Counted from the stretch's first letter, positions 1 to 9,386 are shown. The stretch: 42,564 nucleotides of DNA from JADJQU01 sp035490315 (GCA_035490315.1 DATHET010000317.1:1-42564), one strand, 5' to 3'. The notes: a model not told the origin generated them from the letters alone. A program made the numbers and translations.

Positions 1-110
1 AACCCTGAGGACAGGCAGCACGGAGCTCAGATCAGCTTGGGGCGGGGGTGGTGTCACCTCAGAGGCGAAAATTTCCTGGGACGAGAGCACCCCGACGGAG
101 AGCAGTCCTC
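1..110. other. No gene seen at left window edge
   Basis: This short stretch lies 3' of the double-VWA gene. No reading frame with convincing codon use and no clear hairpin with a T-run was found. It probably belongs to an intergenic region cut by the window edge. Confidence 0.4.
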
Positions 111-2918
111 TCAGGGACCCCGACCGCGTCGGGCTGCTTTGCGAGCGCGCTCGATTGCGATCGAAGTCCCGCTGACGTCCGGCTTGGTGGCGGCGGGGGG
201 CTGAGCAGCAGCCTTCGGCGTGGTTGGCGGTAAGCGGCCCGCGGTCGAGACCACTTCATGTTCCTGCGACGAGTCGACCGCCGTCGCGGGTGCGCTGGCA
301 ACTTGCACACGGGGCGCGCGGACTCTCGCAACAAGGTTCACGATCACCGAAGGCCAGCGCAGGCGCGCGAACAGCTCGAGCCGGCGGGTCGCGATCTCGG
401 CCAGCGCGAGGAGCAGCGCGAGGAAGACGCATTCGCGGATCACGAGCCTCCACTCGGATGCGTCGCGCGGCCCGCGCCACAGCTCGGCGGCGGTCGCGAT
501 CGCGGTGCCGCCGGATTCCTGGGCGATGCGGCGCAGGAGGCGCTCGGGGGCGGAGGAATCGAGGGCCTTCTCGAATTCAGGGCTGTAGGGCAGGGCGATC
601 GGCGGCAGGGACACGAAGCGCTCGGGGCCGACCTGCAGGGTGCCGAGCGAGATGCCGTCGCGCTCGAGGGGGAAGCGCGCTTCGAAGCGGCCATCGCCGA
701 CGCGCTCGAGGCCGAGCTCGCGCACGTGGCCGTCGGGGTCGGTGATGCGCGCCTGGAGCTGGTTGGTGTCGGGCGGGGTCTTCGAGGCGGCGTCGACTTC
801 CAGGGAGATCACGGCTTCGCGGCCTTCGCGGCGAGCGCTGGCGAACAGGTCCTGGGGCTCCTCCTGGCCCGCGAGCCAGCGCGTGATCGTGATGAAGAAG
901 GCGGAGAAGCGCGGCCAGCTGATCACGCCCATGCCGAAGGTCCCGCCGATCTCGCCGGTGAAGGCGGCGACGCGGCCCAATCCGCGCTGGGCGAAAGCGA
1001 AAACCGGCGCCTTGGATTCGTCGAGGGTCAAGCCGCCGATCGAGGCGTCGTTGCGCGCGTAGGTCAGGTTGTAGCCGTTGAGGGTCGGGAAGCCGAGCTC
1101 GTCCGCGGTCGCTCCGAAGTTTCCGAGGGCGAACAGCTCGGCGCTCGCTCGCGTCGCCGTGGGCTCCTCGACGAAGGTCGTGCGCGCGAAGGTCAACGTG
1201 TCCTGGGCGAAGAGCCGCGGCAATTCCTCGGGCGACTCGGTGAAATAGATCGCGCCGCCGCCGCGAGCCGCAAGTCGCTTCAGGAAGTCGGCGTCGCTGT
1301 CGGCTTCCGTGCCCAGGGCGATGACCGAGATGGTCGTGCCGGATGCCAGCAGCTTGTCGGCGAGGACCTCGCAGCCCTCCTGCTCCTCCGAGTCGTTCGA
1401 GTCGGCGAAGAGCACCAGGTGGCGGTTCTTCTGCTCCGCCTCGTCGAGCATCGCGGCGCCGGCGTAGAGGCCGGTGTAGACGAAGATCCCGCCGCCTTCC
1501 GAGCGGATCTTCTTCACGGTCGAGATCATCGCTTGCGGATCGTTGACCTGGATCAGCGGCTGGATCAGGTGCGCCGCGGAATCGACCGCGATCACGCCGA
1601 CCGAATCGAGGGGCGAGAGCAGCTCGATCGCCGCGGCGGCCCCGAGGTCGGCGAGCTGCATCTTCTCCACGCCCGGGCGGACTTCGACCGACATCGAGCC
1701 CGAGCGGTCCATCACGATCGCCATCGCGATGCCCTGCTTGCGCCGCTCCTGGCGCATCTCCAGGGAGACCGGCAGCAGTTCGTCGATCGCCGACTTGTGG
1801 TAGCCGCCGAGACCGAAGCTGGCCTTGCCGCCAGTGATCAGGAGTCCGCCGCCGCGCTCGCGGACGAAGTCGTCGAGGGCTTTCAAGCCGGCGAGGCCGA
1901 CGCGCCCCGCGGCGACGTTTTCGAGGACCACGGCGCGGAAGGAAGCCAGGCGCACGCGATCGAGGCGCGCTTTCTCGGGCGTCGCGACTTCGACCGGGAT
2001 CCCGCCGCCCTGGAGGGCCTGGGTGAGGGCATCGTTTGCGCCGTCGTGGTTGAGCACGAGCACGGGCTTGGATCCGACCACGGCCAGGGCGCCGAGGCCG
2101 ACGTCGTTCTCGCGTGTGCGGTCGCCCTCGGCGTGGACGCGCAGGTGGTATTGAGCGATGCCGGCGCGGCCGGTCCGGTCGCGGAACAGGAGGCGGTTGA
2201 GGCCGGGCTCCAGCTCGCGCCGGCCCTTGGACAGAATCACCCCGTCGCGTTCCAGCTCGAACTCGGCCTCGACCCGCGAGCTGGCGCGAACCCAGGCGCT
2301 GAACTGGAAGGGCTCGCCGCTCGAGACTTCGTCCGGCAGCTCGAGCCGCTCGACCGACACGTCGAGGGATCCGTCGCGGGCGATCGGCCGTATGTCGACG
2401 CGCACGCCTCGAGCGGCGGCTCGCCTTGCGCTGGAGAGGGCGTCGTGGCCGTTGCCCTCGCCGTCGGAGATGAGCAGGATCGAGCCCGGGCGGTCGTTCG
2501 GGATCAGGTCGAGGGCGGTGTCCAGGGCGAGGCCGATATCCGATCCGTCGCCGTCGGCGCTCTTGTGGAAGCCGCCGAACTTCCCCGAGGCGGCGCTCAT
2601 GCGCTCGATCGCGGCGTTGCGGCCGAAAGCGACCACGCCGACGCGATCGCCGCTGGCGCGCGCGTCCTCGGCGAGGGTGATCAGCTCGAGGGCCACGGGA
2701 TCCCCCTCGGTGGGCATCGAGCGCGAGCGATCGACGACGATCACCAGGTCGCGGCCGACGTCGCCGCGCTTCAAGTACGGCGAGCAGAGGGCGAGCACGA
2801 GCAGGGCGAGCACCAGGGCGCGCAGGATCCAAACGCCGCGGCTCTGCGTGCGCGTCCGCCACAACCACCAGGCGGCGGGCAGGGCCATCAGCAGCAGCTC
2901 GGGGTGCAGGAAGCCCAT
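111..2918 (-). CDS. Double-VWA membrane protein with glutamine-amidotransferase-like domain
   Basis: A 935-residue protein. Two N-terminal hydrophobic segments (about residues 7-20 and 30-46) are followed by a first VWA domain whose MIDAS motif DRSRS starts at D63. A beta-sandwich-like middle follows, then a class I glutamine amidotransferase-like fold (about 283-385, with ITGGKASFGLGGY), and a second VWA domain with DRSGS starting at D404. Another membrane helix lies near residue 825, followed by a basic, Pro/Ala-rich tail. Proteins of this layout are common next to BatA-like genes in Planctomycetota; a metal-dependent protein-binding role at the membrane is inferred. The start was chosen because ATG at 2918 overlaps the upstream gene's stop as TGATG, which suggests translational coupling. 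The open frame extends further upstream, but only as a shadow of that neighbour. Confidence 0.88.
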   Translation of the reverse strand: MGFLHPELLLMALPAAWWLWRTRTQSRGVWILRALVLALLVLALCSPYLKRGDVGRDLVIVVDRSRSMPTEGDPVALELITLAEDARASGDRVGVVAFGRNAAIERMSAASGKFGGFHKSADGDGSDIGLALDTALDLIPNDRPGSILLISDGEGNGHDALSSARRAAARGVRVDIRPIARDGSLDVSVERLELPDEVSSGEPFQFSAWVRASSRVEAEFELERDGVILSKGRRELEPGLNRLLFRDRTGRAGIAQYHLRVHAEGDRTRENDVGLGALAVVGSKPVLVLNHDGANDALTQALQGGGIPVEVATPEKARLDRVRLASFRAVVLENVAAGRVGLAGLKALDDFVRERGGGLLITGGKASFGLGGYHKSAIDELLPVSLEMRQERRKQGIAMAIVMDRSGSMSVEVRPGVEKMQLADLGAAAAIELLSPLDSVGVIAVDSAAHLIQPLIQVNDPQAMISTVKKIRSEGGGIFVYTGLYAGAAMLDEAEQKNRHLVLFADSNDSEEQEGCEVLADKLLASGTTISVIALGTEADSDADFLKRLAARGGGAIYFTESPEELPRLFAQDTLTFARTTFVEEPTATRASAELFALGNFGATADELGFPTLNGYNLTYARNDASIGGLTLDESKAPVFAFAQRGLGRVAAFTGEIGGTFGMGVISWPRFSAFFITITRWLAGQEEPQDLFASARREGREAVISLEVDAASKTPPDTNQLQARITDPDGHVRELGLERVGDGRFEARFPLERDGISLGTLQVGPERFVSLPPIALPYSPEFEKALDSSAPERLLRRIAQESGGTAIATAAELWRGPRDASEWRLVIRECVFLALLLALAEIATRRLELFARLRWPSVIVNLVARVRAPRVQVASAPATAVDSSQEHEVVSTAGRLPPTTPKAAAQPPAATKPDVSGTSIAIERARKAARRGRGP

Positions 2919-4771
2919 CACGCGCGGCTCGGGGTGGCTTCGAAGTCGGAGAGGCGTCGCGTGGCGCGCGAGAGCACCCAGAAGTCGCCGCAGACGAAGA
3001 GCAGGCCGGCCGCGGCGAAGGCGAGCTCGATCCAGGAGAAGTCGAGGGCCGGCGAGTCGCTGCCCACCTGCGCGGGGCGACGGCCGGAGGACAGGCTCGA
3101 AAGGTCCGACTCGCGACCGTCGACGAAGCTCGCGGCGAACTCGCCGAGCTTGGTCGCGCCGAAGGCCAGCGAATACACGCCCGGCTCCTCGACGCCGTCG
3201 ATCCACAGCTCGCTGCGCGGAGCGATCTCGCGCAGCTTCCCGCTCGGCGAGGTCAACAGATACATTGAGTCGGCCTGGAGGGCGGCGAGCTCGGGCCCGC
3301 CGCGATAGGTCAGGCTCTCGCCGATCTGCACCGAGGTGCGCGAGAAACCCGGCAGCTCGGCGCGCCGGGCTTCGGCCAGGTTCGAGAGCAGGATCGGCCA
3401 GTCCGGCGAGCGCACCAGGGTCGCGCGGGCGCAGTCGAGCTTGATGCGCCAGATCGGACGCGAGCCCTCGCGCTCTTCGCTGAACAGGACTTCGTTGCCC
3501 GCGCTGACCAGCGGCGATCCGACCAGCCTCGGTGAGGCCGGAGCGCTCCACACCACGCCGTCGAGCGTGACACCCTCGAAGGCGGCGTGGCGCTTCTCGA
3601 CCAGGAAGGGGCCGATGAAGTCCTTGACATCCTTGTCCGACGGCTCGATCACCAGGCAGGCCGTGGTGTTGGTCCCGACCGGCGCGGAAGAGATCGCGAA
3701 GTGCGCATCCTCGGCGCTCGCGACGATGCGCGCATCGGGCACGACCCGCAACCAGCGCTCGAGGTTGCCTTCATCCTGAGCGGGATCGGAGAGGCCGAGG
3801 CGCGCGCGCAGCTCGGGAGCCAGGTCGCAGAACAGGGCCAGGGCGCGCGGCGGAACCGGCGCGAGGCGCACCAGGTTGTCGATCGCGAGGGCGTCGCCGG
3901 CGATGCTCGCCTCGACCAGCGGAGCGCCTTCCGTGAGCGCGAAGGCCACGCTGGTCTTGCCGCGCGCGGGAACGGCGACCTCCCGCGATTCGAGCTCGCG
4001 TCCGCCGGCGCGGATGGTCAGCGTCGTGCTCGCGTCCTGGCTGCCCCAGTTCGCGACGCTGAGGAACACCCGCTCCTTGGACGGGCCGTCGCCGGCCGCT
4101 GCATCGGCCGCGCGCTCGCGCGTCCGCGCGGCGTGGACGAAGGCCAGGTTGTCCGCGGGCTTGCCGATGGCGATCAGCTCGACGGCCTCGGGAAACTCAT
4201 CGGGGTCGTAGCGGTTGGTGATCACGATCACGCGCTTGCCGCCCGAGAGCTCGAGGGCGAGGGCGACCGAACGCGCCAGCTCGTGGTGAGCGCTCCGAGG
4301 CTCGAAGCTGCGCAACTTGCCTTTCGCTTCCGCCGCGAAGGCCGCCGGCCCGGCGAGCAGGATCGGGCGATCGCCGCTCGCGATCAGACTGACGCGGGCG
4401 CGCGCGCCGAATTCGCCGATGCGCTGCTCGACTTCCTCGATAGCACGATCGCGCAGACTCTTTCCCTCGACCATCGCCGACATCGACGCGGAGGAATCGA
4501 GCACGAACACCAGGTGCTCGGCCCGGCTCGTCCCCGAGCGCGGACCGGCGAAGGCCAGGGCCAGGCACAGGGCGGCCAGGAGCTCCAGCCACAGCGAACT
4601 CGAGCTGCGCAGGGGCTGGCGCTGGCGGCCGGAGACCGGCGTGCGGTCGACGCTTTCCCACAGGAACAGGGCGCTGACTTCCCGCGGCCGGAAGCGGCGG
4701 CGGAAGTAATGCAGCGCGACGATCGCGGGCAGCGCGAGCAAGGCAAGCAGGCCGAGGGGATGGGCGAACAC
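2918..4771 (-). CDS. BatA/VWA domain membrane protein
   Basis: A 617-residue protein. The N-terminus (MFAHPLGLLALLALPAIVAL) is a typical BatA-type membrane anchor, with a second helix at about 60-77. A VWA domain follows with the MIDAS motif DSSAS starting at D92. A long extracytoplasmic region of beta-rich character precedes a C-terminal helix at about 575-600. It is first in a two-gene leftward unit with the double-VWA protein, whose start overlaps this stop by one base. Aerotolerance (Bat) operons usually also carry a MoxR ATPase and a DUF58 protein; neither lies in the window to the right, and the left side is cut off after the second gene. The precise role is not known. Confidence 0.88.
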   Translation of the reverse strand: MFAHPLGLLALLALPAIVALHYFRRRFRPREVSALFLWESVDRTPVSGRQRQPLRSSSSLWLELLAALCLALAFAGPRSGTSRAEHLVFVLDSSASMSAMVEGKSLRDRAIEEVEQRIGEFGARARVSLIASGDRPILLAGPAAFAAEAKGKLRSFEPRSAHHELARSVALALELSGGKRVIVITNRYDPDEFPEAVELIAIGKPADNLAFVHAARTRERAADAAAGDGPSKERVFLSVANWGSQDASTTLTIRAGGRELESREVAVPARGKTSVAFALTEGAPLVEASIAGDALAIDNLVRLAPVPPRALALFCDLAPELRARLGLSDPAQDEGNLERWLRVVPDARIVASAEDAHFAISSAPVGTNTTACLVIEPSDKDVKDFIGPFLVEKRHAAFEGVTLDGVVWSAPASPRLVGSPLVSAGNEVLFSEEREGSRPIWRIKLDCARATLVRSPDWPILLSNLAEARRAELPGFSRTSVQIGESLTYRGGPELAALQADSMYLLTSPSGKLREIAPRSELWIDGVEEPGVYSLAFGATKLGEFAASFVDGRESDLSSLSSGRRPAQVGSDSPALDFSWIELAFAAAGLLFVCGDFWVLSRATRRLSDFEATPSRA

Positions 4772-4897
4772 GCGATGCTCGTGGCAAGTCGGTCAGGCGG
4801 GGATTCTACGCACAGCGGCCGCGCTCGTGGCTATTCGACGCCCGGGCGCTCGACCTCGCGCGGGGCACAGCGCAGAATCCCGGCCCGGCACCCCCAC
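4772..4897. promoter_or_regulatory. Divergent promoter region between VWA operon and metabolite cluster
   Basis: A 126-bp gap between divergently transcribed genes must hold promoters for both. It contains a near-perfect inverted pair, GGGATTCTACGC (4800-4811) and GCGCAGAATCCC (4870-4881), one mismatch in 12 bp, centred in the gap. This could be a dyad operator or a shared promoter element. No confident -35/-10 boxes were recognised. Confidence 0.35.
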
Positions 4898-6109
4898 ATG
4901 CGAGCTCTTTTCCATCTCGTCGCCAAGGAATGGCTCGTGCTCCTGCGCGACTGGCACGCGCTGCTTCTGCTCTTTGCGATGCCCGTGCTCTTCATCCTGG
5001 TGATGTCGCTGGCCCTGCGCGATCGCTTCGCGTCGCACCATGGCGCGGCGCTGAGCTACTACCTGATCAACAAGGACCTGGATCCGATCGGGAAGAGCGT
5101 CGAGCAGAAGCTGCGCGCGGAGGAGAACTTCGAGCATCGCACCCTCGACGAGCGGGAGGACGAACTCCTGCTGCGAGTCTCGCGCGACGAAGCCCACTTC
5201 CTGGTCGTGGTCCCCAAGGATTTCGGCGAGGCGATCGACCGGCCGGAGCCCTCCGCGATCCGCATCGCTTCCAGCCCCGGCGTCGAGCCCGCGGCCCTGA
5301 AGCTCTTCGAGGCCGCCGTGCGCGGGATCGCGACCCGCATCTACACCGAGCGCGCGATCGCCGCCATGCAGCGCGGCCTGCCCGAGCCGCCGCGCGGACA
5401 GCCGCCGCCGCCAGCGCCCGACCTCGACGCCGCCGAAAAGCTCGTCCGCCGGGTTTCCGCCGCCGGCGAGGGCGGCGAGACCAAGCTGCCGACTTCCGTG
5501 CAGCAGAGCGTCCCGGCCTGGCTGGTCTTCGCGATGTTCTTCATCGCCATCCCGCTCTCGACCACCTGGGTCCAGGAGCGCCACCAGGGCACCCTCGCGC
5601 GGCTGCGAGCCATGGGCCTGGTGCGGCGCTGGCTCCTGCTCGGCAAGCTTCTCCCTTATTACGTGATCAACCTGGTGCAGGTCGCGCTGATGCTGGCGGT
5701 CGGCGTCTGGCTGGTGCCCCTGTGCGGCGGCGATCGCCTGACCCTGGGTCACGCGCCGGGGGCCCTGGTGCTCATGGCGATGGCGCTCAGCTTCGCCTCG
5801 GTGTCCTATGCCCTGCTGATCGCCAACGTGGTCACGACCAGCGAGCAGGCGACCATTTTCACCGGGGTTTCGAACCTGCTCCTGGCCGTGATCGGCGGCA
5901 TCATGGTGCCCCGTTTCATCATGCCCACCGCGATGCAGGAAATCAGTCTCTACTCGCCCATGGCCTGGGGCCTCGAGGGCTTCCTCGACATCTTCCTGCG
6001 CCGGGGAGGGGTGGCCGAGGTCAGCCGCGAGGTGCTGCAGCTTTTCGCCTTCGGCGTGGTTTCGCTGCTGCTCGCGGCGCTGTTCCTGGGCCGCTCTCGT
6101 GCAAAATAA
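4898..6109 (+). CDS. ABC-2 type transporter permease
   Basis: A 403-residue integral membrane protein of the ABC-2 permease family. There is one helix near residues 20-38, a large extracytoplasmic segment (about 40-200) with a proline-rich stretch near 165-175, and then five hydrophobic helices. The motif WVQERHQGTLARLRAMGL after the second helix is the usual coupling region of this family. ATG at 4898 was chosen because it begins the homologous part; the frame is open far upstream only as a shadow of the antisense VWA gene. It is the first gene of a tight unit with ACP and ketosynthase, so export of the cluster product is the natural inference. The expected ATP-binding subunit is not in the window. 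Confidence 0.85.
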   Translation: MRALFHLVAKEWLVLLRDWHALLLLFAMPVLFILVMSLALRDRFASHHGAALSYYLINKDLDPIGKSVEQKLRAEENFEHRTLDEREDELLLRVSRDEAHFLVVVPKDFGEAIDRPEPSAIRIASSPGVEPAALKLFEAAVRGIATRIYTERAIAAMQRGLPEPPRGQPPPPAPDLDAAEKLVRRVSAAGEGGETKLPTSVQQSVPAWLVFAMFFIAIPLSTTWVQERHQGTLARLRAMGLVRRWLLLGKLLPYYVINLVQVALMLAVGVWLVPLCGGDRLTLGHAPGALVLMAMALSFASVSYALLIANVVTTSEQATIFTGVSNLLLAVIGGIMVPRFIMPTAMQEISLYSPMAWGLEGFLDIFLRRGGVAEVSREVLQLFAFGVVSLLLAALFLGRSRAK

Positions 6110-6116
6110 GCTCGCC

Positions 6117-6371
6117 ATGGACCGCGAACAGCTCAAACGCGACCTGAAGAAGCTCCTGGTCGAGGAATGCCAGAAGGAGTTCCCTCCCGAGCACATCGCC
6201 GACGACGCGATCCTGATGGGACCCGAGGGCGGCTTGAACTTCGACTCGCTGGACGCGCTGCAGATCTCGATGGCCGTGCAGCAGCGCTACGGCAAGCGCA
6301 TCGAGGGCAACACAAAGACGCGCACCGCCCTGACCTCGGTCAACACGCTCGCGGATTTCATCCTGTCCTGA
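6117..6371 (+). CDS. Acyl carrier protein
   Basis: An 84-residue protein with the ACP helix-loop-helix pattern. The phosphopantetheine attachment site is S44 in LNFDSLDALQI, the DSL signature. It carries growing acyl chains for the adjacent ketosynthases. ATG at 6117 gives the normal ACP length; a GTG at 6099 inside the permease gene would add six residues. Its stop overlaps the ketosynthase start by one base (TGATG), so the two are probably translated together. The sequence is nearer to ACPs of aryl-polyene/flexirubin-type loci than to the housekeeping AcpP, which normally has GADSLD. Confidence 0.85.
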   Translation: MDREQLKRDLKKLLVEECQKEFPPEHIADDAILMGPEGGLNFDSLDALQISMAVQQRYGKRIEGNTKTRTALTSVNTLADFILS

Positions 6372-7522
6372 TGCGAGCGACCGAGCGAGTTCACCTGCGC
6401 GGCATGGGGATTTCCTGCGCGCTGGGTCAAGGAGTGGGAGTCTGCACCGCGGCCCTCGAGGCCGGGACGGTCTCGACGACGCCGTTGACCCTGCCGGGGC
6501 TCAACGAGCCCGTGACCATGCGCTACTACCGCATTCCGGACGCGGAACCCCTGTTCGCCACCGAGCGCTTCGACCACCTGCTCGCGAAGACGACTCGCGA
6601 AGCGGTGGCCGCTGCGGACTTGAGCCGCGACGAGATCGAGCGCCTGCCCCTGTTCTTCGGCTCGTCGTGCTTCTCGGTCGAGAAATCCGAGACCAAGTAC
6701 CAGGCCGAGCTGCGCGAGGGCTCGCGCGCCGCCTTGACACTGCCCTTCGTCGGCTTCCAGCACACGGCCGACGCGATCCGCGACGAGCTCGGCTGCGCGG
6801 GCGAGACTTTCGCGTTCAACACGGCCTGCACCGCGAGCGCCAACGCCTTGATGATCGCCGCGCGCATGATCCGCAGTGGCTGGTGCCGGCACGCGCTGGT
6901 CATGGGAATCGAGCTCGCGAACCAGACGACCCTGGCCGGTTTCACCGGCCTGCAGCTGATCGCCGAGACCCTGCGGCCCTTCGACCGCCGCCGCAGCGGA
7001 ATCGTGCTCGGCGAGGGGGTCGGAGCGATCGTGCTCTCCGCCGATCCCGGCGCCAGCGGCCTCTCGCTCACCGCTGGAGCTTCCAACGGCGATTCATACA
7101 GCGTAACCGCCGCCAACCCCGATGGATCCTCGATCGCCGCCGTGCAATCGGCCGCCCTGCGCCAGGCCGGCCTCGATGCGCGCGAGATCCGCGGCATCAA
7201 GTCCCACGGCACGGCGAGCCCAATGAATGACACGGGCGAGGCCGCGGGAATCCTGCGCGTCTTCCCCAAGCCGCCGCCGGTGTGCGCTTTGAAGCCCTAC
7301 CTCGGTCACACCCTGGGAGCCTGTGGGGTGACCGAGCTGATCTTGATGGCGGCAGCCCTGGAGCGCGGAGTCTTCCCCGCGACGCCCGGCTTCGAGGAGC
7401 GGGATCCGAGTCTCGACTTGAGTCCCGCGCGCGAAGCCAGCGAGGCGGCGGCGGGGGAGTACCTGCTCAATTACTTCGGCTTCGGGGGCAACAACACGTC
7501 GCTGTTGCTGCACAAAGCGTGA
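6371..7522 (+). CDS. Beta-ketoacyl-ACP synthase (KAS I/II type), copy 1
   Basis: A 383-residue condensing enzyme that extends ACP-bound acyl chains with malonyl-ACP. The thiolase-fold triad is complete: C153 in NTACTASANAL, H279 in KSHGTASPMND and H313 in LKPYLGHTLGACG, with the C-terminal glycine-rich YFGFGGNNTS motif. Its start overlaps the ACP stop, and its stop overlaps the next gene as GTGA. A KAS II-type enzyme directly followed by a short Cys-less partner is a KS/chain-length-factor arrangement. It differs clearly in sequence from the second ketosynthase at 13036-14250, so the two probably act at different steps or on different chains. Confidence 0.88.
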   Translation: MRATERVHLRGMGISCALGQGVGVCTAALEAGTVSTTPLTLPGLNEPVTMRYYRIPDAEPLFATERFDHLLAKTTREAVAAADLSRDEIERLPLFFGSSCFSVEKSETKYQAELREGSRAALTLPFVGFQHTADAIRDELGCAGETFAFNTACTASANALMIAARMIRSGWCRHALVMGIELANQTTLAGFTGLQLIAETLRPFDRRRSGIVLGEGVGAIVLSADPGASGLSLTAGASNGDSYSVTAANPDGSSIAAVQSAALRQAGLDAREIRGIKSHGTASPMNDTGEAAGILRVFPKPPPVCALKPYLGHTLGACGVTELILMAAALERGVFPATPGFEERDPSLDLSPAREASEAAAGEYLLNYFGFGGNNTSLLLHKA

Positions 7523-8280
7523 GCAGCTTCGCCGTCGTCGCCGCGAGCAGCTACCTGCACGGAGTCGCTGAAGGCGAGGTCCTGCCCTCGCTCGAGGCGC
7601 GCCTCAACGCCGTGTCGCGCGAGCGATTTCGCCGCGTCGATCGTTTCATCTTGCTGTCGGTGCTCGGTTCGGCGGAGTGCGCCAGGAAGACGACGCTGCG
7701 CGAGGATTGCGGGTTGTACTTGAGCTCGGGGATCGGACCGGTCGGCAGCAACGTGCAGGTGCAGGAGCAGCTTTGCCGCGATCACGTGCTGCCGAAGCCG
7801 TTCAACTTCGTGAACACGCTGGGCAGCGCCGCCGGCCACCACGTCGCGAAGAACCTCGGCATCAACGGCCAGAATCTGTTCATCTCGCGCCGCGGCGGAG
7901 CCTTCCGAGCCGCGCTGACGGTCGCCGCCGCCGATCTGGAAGCCGGCATCGTCTCGCAGGCCCTGGTCGGAGCGGTCGAGGAGCTCACCCTGCCGATCGA
8001 GGAGCACCGCCGCCGCCTGGCCGTGGGTCTGGACGTGAAGCTCGCCGAGGGCAGCCACTGGATCGTCATCGAACGCGGCGCGAGCAAGGAATTCCCGACG
8101 CTCACGCTTTCGCGGCGCGAATCGACACTCGAAGTGCCGACTTACCAGCCGCAGTTGCCCTTCCACGACAGCTACGAAGCCGCACTCCTGACCCACTGGC
8201 TCGAACACCGCGACACGCCGCGCTTCCAACTCGTCGCCGGCACCGACGTGGCCGGCTGGCTGCACCTCGCGGTGGAGTAG
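7519..8280 (+). CDS. Ketosynthase-like protein without nucleophile (probable chain-length-factor partner)
   Basis: A 253-residue protein with the N-terminal half of a ketosynthase-like fold (NFVNTLGSAAGHHVAKNLGI, then NLFISRRGGAFRAAL). The position where a ketosynthase has its catalytic cysteine is occupied by other residues. Start is GTG at 7519, overlapping the previous stop as GTGA, the same arrangement as the second KS/CLF pair. Known short relatives in aryl-polyene loci are described as beta-ketoacyl synthase chain length factors; heterodimerisation with the upstream ketosynthase is inferred. A gap of about 80 bp follows, without a recognisable terminator. Confidence 0.7.
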   Translation: MSSFAVVAASSYLHGVAEGEVLPSLEARLNAVSRERFRRVDRFILLSVLGSAECARKTTLREDCGLYLSSGIGPVGSNVQVQEQLCRDHVLPKPFNFVNTLGSAAGHHVAKNLGINGQNLFISRRGGAFRAALTVAAADLEAGIVSQALVGAVEELTLPIEEHRRRLAVGLDVKLAEGSHWIVIERGASKEFPTLTLSRRESTLEVPTYQPQLPFHDSYEAALLTHWLEHRDTPRFQLVAGTDVAGWLHLAVE

Positions 8281-8359
8281 CCCCTCGCGCGCGACCGGGT
8301 CTACCGCCCTACTGGCCGGCCTCTGGTGCACGCACTCGGTTCCCTAGAGCATTCCAGAA

Positions 8360-9352
8360 ATGTCGGACGCCGACCCCAGCCCCGGTGGCCAGCCACAACC
8401 CCCCTACAACGCCGCGCTGGAATTGCGCTCGCGCATCCCCAAGTCAGCGCACGGCCTGCCTCTCCTCGACTACCTCCTGCAGCGGTTCCGCTATCTCGAC
8501 CGCGCCGCATGGCTGGCGGAACTCAGCGCGGGTCGGTTGAGCCTCGATGGTGCAATCGCCAAGGCCGAGCAGCGACTTCGCGCGGGTTCCGAGCTCGCCT
8601 TTCACAAAATCCAGTGCGAGCCCGTGGTCTCGCGCGACCTGCGCGTCGTGCACACGTCTGCTGGATATGCCATCGTCGAAAAGCCGGCGCATCTGCCGAT
8701 GCACTCCGACGGACCGTTCGTCCGCAACACGCTCGTGCACATGCTGCGCAGCGGGAGTTTTCCCGAGGCCGAAATTGTGCACCGCCTCGACCGCGAAACG
8801 AGCGGACTGTGTGTCGTCGCGCGCACGAAAGTGGCTCGCCAGCTGCTCGAACAGCAATTTGCCGCGGGGAGTGTGGGCAAGACCTACCTGGCCCTCGTGC
8901 GCGGGGAGGTCGCGAACGACTTTGTGGTCGATGCTCCGATCGGTCACTGCGCCCACAGTTCGATCGCCTTGCGCCGCAGCGCGAAGCCGGATGCGCGCGA
9001 CCCTCGCCCCGCTCGCACCGACTTCTTCGTGCAGCAACGCCAGCCCGGCGTCACGCTGCTGCGCTGCGTGCCTCGCACCGGTCGAACCCACCAGATTCGC
9101 GTGCACCTCGAGCTCGCGGGCCACGCTCTGCTCGGCGACAAGCTCTACGGTCGCCCCGATGCCGATTACCTCGACTTCGTCACCCGAGTGAAGACCAGCG
9201 GCGACGCACGCGAGGTAGCTGAAGGTGAGCCGAATCGCCAGTTGCTGCACGCATCAGAGCTCGCCTTCGACGACCCCGACACCGGCGTCCGCGTGAATTT
9301 CACCTCAGCGCTGCCCGACGACTTTGCGATCTGGCTGCGACCTTCAGGCTGA
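8360..9352 (+). CDS. RluA-family RNA pseudouridine synthase
   Basis: A 330-residue enzyme that isomerises uridine to pseudouridine in structured RNA. The catalytic motif HRLDRETSGL contains the essential aspartate D144. KTYLALVRG and GRTHQIRVHLELAGH, typical of the RluA family, follow. A degenerate S4-like region lies near residues 38-65 (YLDRAAWLAELSAGRLSLDG). It has the same direction as the metabolite genes but is separated from them by 79 bp, and its function is unrelated, so it is probably a housekeeping gene lodged between the two arms of the cluster. The target RNA (23S rRNA or tRNA) cannot be told from sequence. Confidence 0.88.
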   Translation: MSDADPSPGGQPQPPYNAALELRSRIPKSAHGLPLLDYLLQRFRYLDRAAWLAELSAGRLSLDGAIAKAEQRLRAGSELAFHKIQCEPVVSRDLRVVHTSAGYAIVEKPAHLPMHSDGPFVRNTLVHMLRSGSFPEAEIVHRLDRETSGLCVVARTKVARQLLEQQFAAGSVGKTYLALVRGEVANDFVVDAPIGHCAHSSIALRRSAKPDARDPRPARTDFFVQQRQPGVTLLRCVPRTGRTHQIRVHLELAGHALLGDKLYGRPDADYLDFVTRVKTSGDAREVAEGEPNRQLLHASELAFDDPDTGVRVNFTSALPDDFAIWLRPSG

Positions 9353-9386
9353 CCCGCCCGACACGGACGCGACCACGCCACGGGGC

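Noticed and set aside
258..3308. Long rightward open frame of about 1016 codons opposite the VWA genes
   Set aside because: Composition is low-complexity Arg/Ala/Gly/Glu-rich and shows no domain. It is the antisense shadow of two well-supported VWA genes in GC-rich DNA.
4793..6196. Leftward open frame of 467 codons
   Set aside because: It covers the ABC-2 permease on the other strand, is rich in His/Gln/Gly/Arg and lacks any family motif.
8360..9352. Pseudouridine synthase as part of the metabolite pathway
   Set aside because: Its family acts on RNA and it is separated by gaps on both sides; location alone is not enough.
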